Positions 7,658-14,381 of a stretch of DNA of 22,059 nt are shown one piece after another. The notes beneath the pieces are model-generated. The model did no database searches and had not been told where the DNA came from. It saw only the letters and a program-made list of their open reading frames with translations. This stretch comes from Gammaproteobacteria bacterium (GTDB lineage Bacteria; Pseudomonadota; Gammaproteobacteria; Chromatiales; Chromatiaceae), in contig JABDQZ010000284.1 in assembly GCA_013041975.1 (NCBI GenBank), positions 1 through 22,059 on the forward strand, read 5' to 3'. The number at the start of each line of letters is the position of its first letter. Position 1 is the stretch's first letter. The position numbers were made by a program, and so were the translations under genes.

Positions 7658-7714
7658 CCCCCTGGAAACTTTCACTTAGCGTTTAACTATCGCCACATTG
7701 AAATTCCAGGCACA

Positions 7715-7737
7715 AAAAATTGTCAGGAACAATTTTT
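7715..7737. terminator. A/T-flanked inverted repeat, possibly a bidirectional terminator
   Basis: AAAAATTGT and ACAATTTTT form a perfect nine-base stem with a five-base loop. On either strand the stem ends in a T-run. The G/C content of the stem is low, so it would be a weak intrinsic terminator. It lies downstream of the rplQ terminator on the minus strand and may act as a back-up. Confidence 0.4.
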
Positions 7738-7764
7738 CACGAGCGAAGCGAGCCCGGAGGGTAA

Positions 7765-7780
7765 GTCTCATGGATGAGAC
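7765..7780. repeat. Inverted repeat GTCTCAT/ATGAGAC
   Basis: The seven-base arms are separated by two bases (six pairs and a four-base loop if folded). The stretch just left of it (about 7740-7760) reads GAGCGAAGCGAGCCCGGAGG, low-complexity and repeat-like. Together with the flanking hairpins it may be part of a dispersed intergenic element; copy number cannot be seen here. Confidence 0.4.
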
Positions 7781-7783
7781 GCA

Positions 7784-7809
7784 TAAAAAAACCGGGACTA
7801 GCCCGGTTT
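7784..7809 (-). terminator. Rho-independent terminator of the ribosomal protein cluster
   Basis: On the minus strand AAACCGGG, a five-base loop and CCCGGTTT form an eight-base stem, and the T-run continues to seven bases. It lies about 47 bases after the rplQ stop codon, where the alpha operon should end. Confidence 0.85.
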
Positions 7810-7815
7810 CTGGTC

Positions 7816-7830
7816 TCCGGCATGGCCGGA
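7816..7830. repeat. Small GC-rich hairpin between rplQ and its terminator
   Basis: TCCGGC and GCCGGA pair perfectly around a three-base loop. In the rplQ mRNA it precedes the terminator hairpin by six bases. It has no T-run after it on the minus strand, so it is more likely a 3'-end stabilising hairpin than a terminator. Confidence 0.5.
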
Positions 7831-7855
7831 AAAACAAATACTGCAAGGTAAACTA

Positions 7856-8242
7856 TTAATCCTCGGCTTCATCTATTTCTGGTTCTGGACGATCAACCAG
7901 TTCGACATAAGCCATTGGTGCTTTATCACCTGCACGATATCCGCACTTGAGGATACGCAGGTAGCCGCCTGGGCGATCCTGATAACGAGGACCCAGCTCT
8001 GCGAACAATTTACCCACCGCTGAATCATCACGCAGATGATCAAAAGCATGACGGCGGTTGGCAACACTGTCGCTCTTTGACTTGGTGATCAAAGGCTCGG
8101 CGAAGCGGCGCAGTTCCTTGGCTTTTGGCAAGGTAGTTTTAATCAGTTCATGCTCAATCAGAGATACAGCCATGTTACGGAACATAGCCTTTCTGTGAGA
8201 GCTGTTACGGTTGAGCTGACGCCCTGCATGACGATGACGCAT
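7856..8242 (-). CDS. rplQ: 50S ribosomal protein L17
   Basis: L17 is a large-subunit protein near the exit of the peptide tunnel. The sequence opens MRHRHAGRQLNRNSSHRKAM, the near-invariant bacterial L17 N-terminus, and contains the YLRILKCGYRAGDKAPMAYV block. The length of 128 residues equals the family norm (127 in E. coli); the last ten residues are acidic. It is the last gene of the alpha operon. AGG lies just upstream of its ATG, and the gap from rpoA is 62 bases with an inverted repeat, longer than most junctions in this cluster. Confidence 0.98.
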   Translation of the reverse strand: MRHRHAGRQLNRNSSHRKAMFRNMAVSLIEHELIKTTLPKAKELRRFAEPLITKSKSDSVANRRHAFDHLRDDSAVGKLFAELGPRYQDRPGGYLRILKCGYRAGDKAPMAYVELVDRPEPEIDEAED

Positions 8243-8266
8243 TTTCCTGTACCTACTTTAAAATTG

Positions 8267-8286
8267 ATTCCCGACTTGACGGGAAT
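8267..8286. repeat. 20-base inverted repeat of ATTCCC-N8-GGGAAT form
   Basis: The arms pair over seven bases (ATTCCCG/CGGGAAT) around a six-base loop. The layout is exactly that of the dRS3 repeat described in Neisseria, and similar short palindromes are scattered in many proteobacterial genomes. It lies between rpoA and rplQ and will be transcribed as a hairpin that could lower rplQ expression or protect the upstream mRNA. Confidence 0.6.
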
Positions 8287-8304
8287 GACAAATGATTTTT
8301 AGCC

Positions 8305-9312
8305 TTAGCCGCCCATGACCTCTTCGAGGTTTTCCGGTGGCCAGTTTTCCAGACGCTGACCCAGTGACAAACCACGGGTAGCCAATACGTCCTTGATTTC
8401 TGTGAGTGATTTTTTACCCAGATTCGGGGTTTTCAGCAATTCAACTTCTGTACGCTGAACCAGATCACCGATGAGGAAGATATTTTCTGCTTTCAGGCAG
8501 TTTGCTGAACGAACAGTAAGTTCCAGATCATCCACTGGACGTACCAGAATGGGATCGACCTGAGGTGCAGATTCTCCGGGCGCTTCAGCGGGTGTTGCTG
8601 AAACTGTTTCATCCAGATAAACAAATGCAGACAGCTGATCAGACAGTATGGTAGCTGCACGTTTAATCGCATCTTCCGGATCAATGGTGCCATTGGTTTC
8701 CAGTTCGATAATAAGACGATCCAGGTCGGTGCGCTGCTCAACACGCGCTGCTTCTACAGAGTAGGAAACACGTTTGACCGGGCTGAATGAGGCATCCAGC
8801 TGCAGATGACCGATAGGACGATCTTCACCGGCAGTGCTGTCACGATTGGCAGCCGGCTGGTAGCCACGACCACGGATAACACGCATGGACATGTTCAGTG
8901 AACCTTTGTCATCGAGTTTGGCAATGATGTGCTCAGGGTTTGCAATCTCAACACCATGAGGCAGTTCGATATCAGCTCCTGTAACAGTGCATGGCCCTGT
9001 TGCATTAACCGTTAGCGTTGCTTCATCACGATCTTCCATGATGACAGCCAGCTCTTTCAGGTTGAGCATAATTTCAAGTACATCCTGCTGCAGACCTTCG
9101 AGTGCCATGTATTCGTGCAATACGCCATCAATTTCAACATCGACAACGGCACAACCAGACATTGATGACAACAGGATTCTTCTCAGGGCATTACCCAGAG
9201 TATGTCCATAACCACGCTCGAAAGGCTCAAGTGAAACTTTTGAGCGACGTGGAGATTTCTGCTCTACGTCAACAATATTCGGTTTTAAAAAATCTGTTAC
9301 TGAATCAGACAT
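8305..9312 (-). CDS. rpoA: DNA-directed RNA polymerase subunit alpha
   Basis: Alpha dimerises to start RNA polymerase assembly and its C-terminal domain contacts UP elements and activators. The N-terminal domain (residues 1 to about 235) has the dimer-interface block GHTLGNALRRILLSS. A linker rich in Ala, Pro and Glu (about 238-255) precedes the C-terminal domain. There TVRSANCLKAENI contains Arg268, equivalent to E. coli Arg265 which binds the DNA minor groove. The 335 residues compare with 329 in E. coli; the extra length is mainly in the linker. It follows rpsD by 23 bases. In E. coli this operon is controlled by S4, the gene just upstream. Confidence 0.98.
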   Translation of the reverse strand: MSDSVTDFLKPNIVDVEQKSPRRSKVSLEPFERGYGHTLGNALRRILLSSMSGCAVVDVEIDGVLHEYMALEGLQQDVLEIMLNLKELAVIMEDRDEATLTVNATGPCTVTGADIELPHGVEIANPEHIIAKLDDKGSLNMSMRVIRGRGYQPAANRDSTAGEDRPIGHLQLDASFSPVKRVSYSVEAARVEQRTDLDRLIIELETNGTIDPEDAIKRAATILSDQLSAFVYLDETVSATPAEAPGESAPQVDPILVRPVDDLELTVRSANCLKAENIFLIGDLVQRTEVELLKTPNLGKKSLTEIKDVLATRGLSLGQRLENWPPENLEEVMGG

Positions 9313-9335
9313 TATTTATCCTGGCTAGCTAATTA

Positions 9336-9956
9336 TTATTTAGAGTACAGTTCCACAATCAACTGTTCGTTGATTTCGGCTGGCAAATCCTGACGCTCAG
9401 GGATACGCTTGAAAGTACCTGACATAGCTTTTGGATCAACCTCTACCCAGTCAGCGAAACCATACTGCTCGGCAAGAGAAATAGCGTTCTGGATACGAAC
9501 CTGTTTCTTGGCCTTTTCGTTGATACTGATAATGTCGTCAGCATTAACCTTGTAAGATGGAATATTCACAGATTGACCGTTTACCAGAATGGCTTTATGA
9601 CTGACCAGCTGACGTGCTTCAGAACGTGTTGATCCAAAACCCATACGATAAACGACATTATCAAGACGACGTTCCAGAGCCTGCAGCAGGTTTTCACCAG
9701 TTGCTCCTTTAGCCTGGGCAGCTTTCTTGTAGTAAGTACGGAACTGTTTTTCAAGAATGCCGTACATACGTCTTACTTTCTGCTTTTCACGCAACTGCAC
9801 ACCATAGTCAGACAAGCGACGACGACGGTCGGTAGTCTGGCCTGGAACTTTTTCCATGTTGCATTTTGTGTCAATTGAACGCACACGGCTCTTCAGAAAG
9901 AGATCCGTACCTTCGCGTCGGCTCAGTTTACATTTTGGTCCGATATATCTTGCCAT
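9336..9956 (-). CDS. rpsD: 30S ribosomal protein S4
   Basis: S4 is a primary 16S rRNA-binding protein that nucleates the 5' domain of the small subunit, and in E. coli it is the repressor of the alpha operon. The start MARYIGPKCKLSRREG, the S4-type RNA-binding block (RLDNVVYRMGFGSTRSEARQ, then HKAILVNGQSVNIPSYKV) and the length of 206 residues are standard. This is the zinc-free form: the N-terminus lacks the four-cysteine cluster of some S4 proteins. Spacing is 15 bases after rpsK. Confidence 0.98.
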   Translation of the reverse strand: MARYIGPKCKLSRREGTDLFLKSRVRSIDTKCNMEKVPGQTTDRRRRLSDYGVQLREKQKVRRMYGILEKQFRTYYKKAAQAKGATGENLLQALERRLDNVVYRMGFGSTRSEARQLVSHKAILVNGQSVNIPSYKVNADDIISINEKAKKQVRIQNAISLAEQYGFADWVEVDPKAMSGTFKRIPERQDLPAEINEQLIVELYSK

Positions 9957-9971
9957 TATGAAATCTCCTGA

Positions 9972-10355
9972 TTAAACGCGGCGCTTTTTCGGTGGACGAC
10001 AACCATTGTGAGGGATAGGCGTCACATCGGTAATACTGGTGATTTTGTAACCGGCAGCGTTCAGGGCACGAACTGCTGATTCACGACCTGGACCAGGACC
10101 TTTGACGTTGACGTCAAGGTTTTTCAGACCATAGTCTTTGGCGGCCTGGGCAGCACGATCAGCGGCAACCTGCGCAGCAAAAGGCGTACTTTTACGCGAA
10201 CCACGGAAGCCGGATCCACCGGAGGTTGCCCATGAAAGCGCATTACCCTGACGGTCGGTTATAGTAATAATCGTGTTGTTAAAAGAAGCGTGAATATGAG
10301 CTACACCATCGGTAACTGTTTTTCTGACTTTCTTTTTGGTCGTGGACTTTGCCAT
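9972..10355 (-). CDS. rpsK: 30S ribosomal protein S11
   Basis: S11 forms part of the platform of the small subunit and lines the E site. The sequence has AHIHASFNNTIITITDRQGN, the GPGPGRESAVRAL loop and the basic C-terminus PHNGCRPPKKRRV. The Asn-Gly there is the site known to form isoaspartate in E. coli S11. Length is 127 residues (129 in E. coli). It sits 24 bases after rpsM and 15 before rpsD. Confidence 0.98.
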   Translation of the reverse strand: MAKSTTKKKVRKTVTDGVAHIHASFNNTIITITDRQGNALSWATSGGSGFRGSRKSTPFAAQVAADRAAQAAKDYGLKNLDVNVKGPGPGRESAVRALNAAGYKITSITDVTPIPHNGCRPPKKRRV

Positions 10356-10379
10356 GTTACTTACCTGAAATTAAATCTG

Positions 10380-10736
10380 TTAACGTTTGATTGGCTTTCT
10401 TGGGCCTTTGCGGGTGCGTGCATTGGTCTGTGTTCTCTGACCTCGCAGTGGCAAACCACGTCTGTGACGAATACCGCGATTGGTGCCCAGATCCATCAAA
10501 CGCTTGATGTTCATGGAGACTTCCCTGCGCAGGTCGCCCTCTACAGTGAGTTTCGCTACCTCATTACGAACATTGTCCATTTCACCGTCAGACAGATCCA
10601 TGATCTTCCTGTCGGTAGGAATACCTACCGCAGCACAAATCTCAGCTGCCCGGGTAGGACCAATACCGTAGATAGAGGTCAATGCAATAACTGCATGTTT
10701 GCGATCTGGTATGTTGACTCCAGCAATACGCGCCAT
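10380..10736 (-). CDS. rpsM: 30S ribosomal protein S13
   Basis: S13 sits in the head of the small subunit and makes bridges to the large subunit; its basic C-terminal tail contacts P-site tRNA. MARIAGVNIPDRKH, the helix-hairpin-helix region SIYGIGPTRAAEIC, and the tail GQRTQTNARTRKGPRKPIKR are typical. Length is 118 residues, the same as E. coli. It is the first gene of the alpha operon proper, and the 92-base gap before it holds a predicted promoter and hairpins, in the place where S4 acts in E. coli. Confidence 0.98.
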   Translation of the reverse strand: MARIAGVNIPDRKHAVIALTSIYGIGPTRAAEICAAVGIPTDRKIMDLSDGEMDNVRNEVAKLTVEGDLRREVSMNIKRLMDLGTNRGIRHRRGLPLRGQRTQTNARTRKGPRKPIKR

Positions 10737-10762
10737 TTTTAACTCCCAAAAACCTGCAACAT

Positions 10763-10780
10763 CACGCGAGAAAACGCGCG
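10763..10780 (-). promoter_or_regulatory. Stem-loop in the alpha-operon leader
   Basis: In the minus-strand RNA, CGCGCG pairs with CGCGUG (one G-U pair) around the loop UUUUCU. It lies directly after the predicted -10 element and about 27 bases before the rpsM start codon. E. coli uses a leader pseudoknot here for S4 repression. I can see a stem-loop but not a convincing pseudoknot. Confidence 0.35.
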
Positions 10781-10809
10781 ATCTTACATCACTAAAATTA
10801 AATATTCAA
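10781..10809 (-). promoter_or_regulatory. Predicted promoter of the alpha operon
   Basis: On the minus strand TTGAAT and TAAGAT are exactly 17 bases apart, followed by the GC-rich discriminator CGCGCG that is common at growth-rate-controlled promoters. It lies in the rpmJ-rpsM gap, the location of the alpha-operon promoter in E. coli. Confidence 0.5.
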
Positions 10810-10810
10810 T

Positions 10811-10829
10811 AGCCTAATGTTATCAGGCT
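10811..10829 (-). other. Hairpin overlapping the end of rpmJ
   Basis: AGCCT and AGGCT form a five-base stem with a nine-base loop, starting at the last base of the rpmJ stop codon. It is followed by an A/T-rich stretch but no continuous T-run. It may be a weak terminator or an mRNA 3' hairpin of the spc transcript just before the alpha promoter. Confidence 0.3.
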
Positions 10830-10942
10830 CAGCCCTGGCGCTGCTTGTGGCGAGGATCTTTACAGATCACACGCACAGTACCATTGCGTCTGATAATCTT
10901 GCAGTTGCGGCACATCTTCTTGACTGAGGCACGAACTTTCAT
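10829..10942 (-). CDS. rpmJ: 50S ribosomal protein L36
   Basis: This 37-residue protein is easy to miss because of its size. It reads MKVRASVKKMCRNCKIIRRN and ends KDPRHKQRQG. Cys11, Cys14, Cys27 and His32 form the zinc site of the C+ type of L36. It binds 23S rRNA near the base of the L7/L12 region. It lies 24 bases after secY, the standard end of the spc operon, and 92 bases before rpsM. Confidence 0.97.
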   Translation of the reverse strand: MKVRASVKKMCRNCKIIRRNGTVRVICKDPRHKQRQG

Positions 10943-10966
10943 TTTCTTACTCCTGAATTTGACGGT

Positions 10967-12319
10967 TTAGCGCAAAACGCCGGCGCCGCCACTACCTTTC
11001 AAATTTGCTTTTTTCATCAGTCCCTCGTACTGATGAGACATGGCATGAGCCTGAACCTGCGCCATGAAATCCATTACTACCACCACGATAATCAGCAACG
11101 AAGTACCACCAAAGTAGAATGGGACATTCCAGCCAACAATCAGAAACTCTGGTAGCAGACAAACTGCAGTAATGTAGATTGCACCCGCCAGTGTCAGGCG
11201 CGACATCACACCATCAATGTATTTTGCAGTCTGCTCTCCTGGACGAATACCGGGAATAAAGGCACCCGAACGCTTCAGGTTATCTGCTGTTTCCCTGGAG
11301 TTGAAAACCAGCGCTGTGTAGAAAAAGCAGAAAAATATAATTGCCGCTGCGTACATCATGACGTACATTGGCTCACCGGGTGACAATTTTGCCACGATAT
11401 CCTGTAACCAGCGCATGTCATCTGTAGATCCAGCCCATGACGCAAGCGTCGTCGGAAACAGGATAATGCTGGATGCGAAAATGGGCGGAATAACACCAGC
11501 CATGTTCAGTTTCAGCGGCAGATGGCTGGACTGTGCAGCAAACATCTTGCGACCCTGCTGACGCTTGGCGTAATTCACAGTAATTCTTCGCTGACCACGT
11601 TCCACGAAAATCACGAATGCGGTCACCAGAATCGCCAGGATGAACAGGGTCAGGACGGTAACTGAATTCATTTCACCGGTTCTTACCAGTTCCATGGTGC
11701 CACCGATTGCAGAAGGCAAACCAGCAACGATACCGGCGAAAATGATAATGGAAATACCATTACCCAGCCCGCGTTCAGTGATCTGCTCTCCCAGCCACAT
11801 CAGAAACATGGTACCCGTAACCAGCGAAACAGCTGCAGTAAATACAAAGCCTGGCCCCTGATGAATAACCACACTCGAGCCACCCGCTGTCTGACTCTGT
11901 AAAGCAATGGCGATACCCACTGCCTGAAAAGTCGCCAGCACCACAGTACCGTAACGCGTGTACTGCGTAATTTTACGTCGCCCGGCTTCGCCTTCTTTCT
12001 TCAACTGCTCGAGTTTCGGTAGAACCGCTGTCATCAGCTGCATGATAATCGATGCAGAAATGTACGGCATGATACCCAGTGCAAACAGACTGGCACGTTC
12101 AAGTGCACCACCCGAAAACATGTTGAACATGTCAAGGATAGTGCCTGATTGCGCATCAAACATGGCTGCCAGGGCCGTAGGATTTACACCCGGTACAGGA
12201 ATAAATGTACCGATACGGTAAACGATCAGTGCACCGATCATAAACAGGATACGCTGACGCAGTTCGGTCAGTTTACCCAGGTTCGGGGCACCAGCAGCTA
12301 GTCCAGGTGATTTCGCCAT
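10967..12319 (-). CDS. secY: Preprotein translocase channel subunit SecY
   Basis: SecY is the pore of the SecYEG translocon in the inner membrane and the route for the secreted LTD protein of this window. Ten hydrophobic helices can be traced from RILFMIGALIVYRIGTF to the last near SLLIIVVVVMDFMAQ. Family blocks such as FIPVPGVNP (plug side), GEQITERGLGNGISIIIF and FNSRETADNLKRSGAFIPGI are intact. Length is 450 residues (443 in E. coli). It begins five bases after rplO, so translation is probably coupled. Confidence 0.98.
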   Translation of the reverse strand: MAKSPGLAAGAPNLGKLTELRQRILFMIGALIVYRIGTFIPVPGVNPTALAAMFDAQSGTILDMFNMFSGGALERASLFALGIMPYISASIIMQLMTAVLPKLEQLKKEGEAGRRKITQYTRYGTVVLATFQAVGIAIALQSQTAGGSSVVIHQGPGFVFTAAVSLVTGTMFLMWLGEQITERGLGNGISIIIFAGIVAGLPSAIGGTMELVRTGEMNSVTVLTLFILAILVTAFVIFVERGQRRITVNYAKRQQGRKMFAAQSSHLPLKLNMAGVIPPIFASSIILFPTTLASWAGSTDDMRWLQDIVAKLSPGEPMYVMMYAAAIIFFCFFYTALVFNSRETADNLKRSGAFIPGIRPGEQTAKYIDGVMSRLTLAGAIYITAVCLLPEFLIVGWNVPFYFGGTSLLIIVVVVMDFMAQVQAHAMSHQYEGLMKKANLKGSGGAGVLR

Positions 12320-12324
12320 ATGAC

Positions 12325-12759
12325 TTATTCTTCTACCTTGCCGCCTGCAGCTTCAATCGCCGCTTTGGCACCCTTGGTAGCTTTAATGCCTTTCAGGGTG
12401 ACAGCCTTGCTGATTTCACCAGAAAGAATCACTTTGGCACGCGTCTGGGTGCGAGGCAGAATATCTGCTTCATACAATGCATTCATGTCAACGGTATCAA
12501 CACCAGCTTTTGCCAGTTCTGACAGGGTCACTTCTGCAGTAACGCGGGCTATTCTTGAATTGAAGCCGACTTTTGGCAGACGACGCTGCAATGGCATCTG
12601 ACCGCCTTCGAAGCCAACAATGCTGCCACCGCCAGTACGGGATTTTTGACCTTTATGGCCACGACCACAGGTCTTGCCCACACCGCTTCCAATACCACGG
12701 CCAACGCGTTTGGCTGCAGTTTTGCTGCCTTCAGCGGGTTTTAATGTATTTAAACGCAT
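12325..12759 (-). CDS. rplO: 50S ribosomal protein L15
   Basis: L15 is a late-assembling 23S rRNA-binding protein. MRLNTLKPAEGSK, the long glycine-rich extension GRGIGSGVGKTCGRGHKGQK and EGGQMPLQRRLPKVGF are standard. I chose the ATG at 12759 (144 residues, the E. coli length). An in-frame TTG six codons upstream lies inside rpmD. GAGG eight bases upstream and the TAAG-ATG junction with the rpmD stop support this start. Confidence 0.97.
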   Translation of the reverse strand: MRLNTLKPAEGSKTAAKRVGRGIGSGVGKTCGRGHKGQKSRTGGGSIVGFEGGQMPLQRRLPKVGFNSRIARVTAEVTLSELAKAGVDTVDMNALYEADILPRTQTRAKVILSGEISKAVTLKGIKATKGAKAAIEAAGGKVEE

Positions 12760-12760
12760 C

Positions 12761-12949
12761 TTATGCTTCCTCAACATTCACCATGTAGGAAACCTTGTTG
12801 AGCATCCCACGGGTTGATGGAGTGTCTTCGACTGAAACTGTCTGATGCATACGCTTGAGGCCAAGACCTCTTACGCATGACTGATGACTTTTCAGGCGAC
12901 CGTTCATGCTACGCACCAGCGTAACGTTGATCATTTTCTTGTCAGACAT
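12761..12949 (-). CDS. rpmD: 50S ribosomal protein L30
   Basis: L30 is a small single-domain 23S rRNA-binding protein of 62 residues (59 in E. coli). The family pattern is clear: NVTLVRSMNGRLKSHQ, then GLGLKRMHQTV, then DTPSTRGMLNKVSYMV. It starts three bases after rpsE and its stop codon is one base from the rplO start. Confidence 0.97.
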   Translation of the reverse strand: MSDKKMINVTLVRSMNGRLKSHQSCVRGLGLKRMHQTVSVEDTPSTRGMLNKVSYMVNVEEA

Positions 12950-12952
12950 GGC

Positions 12953-13459
12953 TTATTCCAAAATTTCCTGGACTGTTTTTCCACGCTTGGCCGCCACAGA
13001 CTCAGCGTCTGCCATTGACGTCAAACCATTCAGTGTGGCACGCACCACATTGGCCGGATTGTTGGTTCCAATAACCTTGGCCAGTACATTGTGAATGCCG
13101 ACAACTTCGAATACGGCACGCATCGCACCACCTGCGATAATACCGGTACCTTCGGAGGCTGGCTGCATGTAGACACGGGCTGAGCCATGTTTACCAACAA
13201 TCGGGTATTGCAGCGTATCACCACTCAGGCTGACACTTTTCATGTTTTTACGGGCAGTATCCATGGCTTTCTGAATCGCGATAGGCACCTCACGTGCCTT
13301 ACCGGTACCAAAGCCAACTTTACCGTTACCATCACCAACAACCGTCAGTGCAGTAAAACCGAATACACGACCACCTTTTACCACTTTCGCAACACGGTTT
13401 ACGGTAACCAGTTTTTCGAGCAACTCATCTGTTTCAGGTTTTGTATTTGCATTTGCCAT
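12953..13459 (-). CDS. rpsE: 30S ribosomal protein S5
   Basis: S5 helps maintain decoding accuracy and contacts mRNA at the entry tunnel with S3 and S4. NRVAKVVKGGRVFGFTALTV is the N-terminal double-stranded RNA-binding fold; the KGG turn in it is where spectinomycin-resistance changes occur in other bacteria, and it is wild type here. PASEGTGIIAGGAMRAVFEV and the C-terminal AAKRGKTVQEIL are also typical. Length is 168 residues (167 in E. coli). It starts two bases after the rplR stop. Confidence 0.98.
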   Translation of the reverse strand: MANANTKPETDELLEKLVTVNRVAKVVKGGRVFGFTALTVVGDGNGKVGFGTGKAREVPIAIQKAMDTARKNMKSVSLSGDTLQYPIVGKHGSARVYMQPASEGTGIIAGGAMRAVFEVVGIHNVLAKVIGTNNPANVVRATLNGLTSMADAESVAAKRGKTVQEILE

Positions 13460-13461
13460 GA

Positions 13462-13818
13462 TTAGAACTCCAACCCATTTTCACGTGCTGCATCGGCCAG
13501 AGCCTTTACACGACCGTGGTATTTGAAACCGGAACGATCAAATGCAACTTTCTCAATACCTGCTGCTTTGGCTCTTTCAGCAATAATTTTGCCTACCACT
13601 ACTGCCGCTGCAACATTACCTTTGTGACCATCAATCTGACCCGCTACATCCTTGTCGATAGTAGAGGCAGAAGCAACCACACTGGCATTTTCAGGTGAGA
13701 CCACCTGGGCATACATGTGTGAAGAAGTTCTGTGAACCGTCAAACGAGGAACCAGCAGCTCCTTCATCTTTGCACGGGATTTACGTGATCTTCTTAAACG
13801 ACTTGATTTTTTATCCAT
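13462..13818 (-). CDS. rplR: 50S ribosomal protein L18
   Basis: L18 binds 5S rRNA together with L5 and L25. DKKSSRLRRSRKSRAKMKEL is the basic, flexible N-terminus. LTVHRTSSHMYAQVV and the C-terminal FDRSGFKYHGRVKALADAAR are the 5S-binding core. I chose the ATG at 13818 (118 residues, 117 in E. coli). A GTG directly before it is also possible, but a GGGG about eight bases upstream suits the ATG. Confidence 0.97.
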   Translation of the reverse strand: MDKKSSRLRRSRKSRAKMKELLVPRLTVHRTSSHMYAQVVSPENASVVASASTIDKDVAGQIDGHKGNVAAAVVVGKIIAERAKAAGIEKVAFDRSGFKYHGRVKALADAARENGLEF

Positions 13819-13830
13819 CACCTTATCCCC

Positions 13831-14364
13831 TTACTTCTTCTTGGCTTCTTTACGGATAACTTCTTCATCAGCGTAACGAACACCCTTACCTTTATAAGGT
13901 TCAGGCGGACGAAATGCCCTGATTTCCGCAGCAACCTGACCTACTTTCTGCTTGTCGTGACTTTTCAGTACGATTTCAGTCGCAGAAGGAGTTTCAGCGG
14001 TTACGCCTTCTGGCAGGTCATAGACAACCGGATGAGAGAAGCCCAGTGACAGGTCAAGCGTCTTGCCCTTGGCCTGTGCGCGGTAACCAACACCAATCAG
14101 GGTGAGCTTTTTCTCAAAACCGTCATTGACACCGGCAACCATGTTATTGATGAGCGCACGTGCAGTACCTGCATGTGCCCAGCTCTGTTTTTCTTCGTTA
14201 GCTGGCTTGACAGTAACAACCCCATCGTTCAGCTCAACAGAAACAGAGGAATGAATTTCCTGTGTCAGGGTGCCTTTAGGACCTTTGACTTCTACAGACT
14301 GGCCATTGATGTTGACTGTGACACCACTGGTTACTGTAATAGGAGCTTTTGCTACACGAGACAT
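13831..14364 (-). CDS. rplF: 50S ribosomal protein L6
   Basis: L6 sits near the sarcin-ricin loop and the factor-binding site. MSRVAKAPITV, the first domain (NGQSVEVKGPKGTLTQEIH) and the second domain (LTLIGVGYRAQAKG, LSLGFSHPVVYDLP) are intact. The signature PEPYKGKGVRYADEEVIRKE lies near the C-terminus. Length is 177 residues, the same as E. coli. It follows rpsH by 17 bases. Confidence 0.98.
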   Translation of the reverse strand: MSRVAKAPITVTSGVTVNINGQSVEVKGPKGTLTQEIHSSVSVELNDGVVTVKPANEEKQSWAHAGTARALINNMVAGVNDGFEKKLTLIGVGYRAQAKGKTLDLSLGFSHPVVYDLPEGVTAETPSATEIVLKSHDKQKVGQVAAEIRAFRPPEPYKGKGVRYADEEVIRKEAKKK

Positions 14365-14381
14365 GTTTCAAATCCTCCGGT

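Noticed and set aside
10290..10742. A 150-codon plus-strand open frame antisense to rpsM and the start of rpsK
   Set aside because: It is the shadow of two certain ribosomal protein genes; its translation has no family resemblance.
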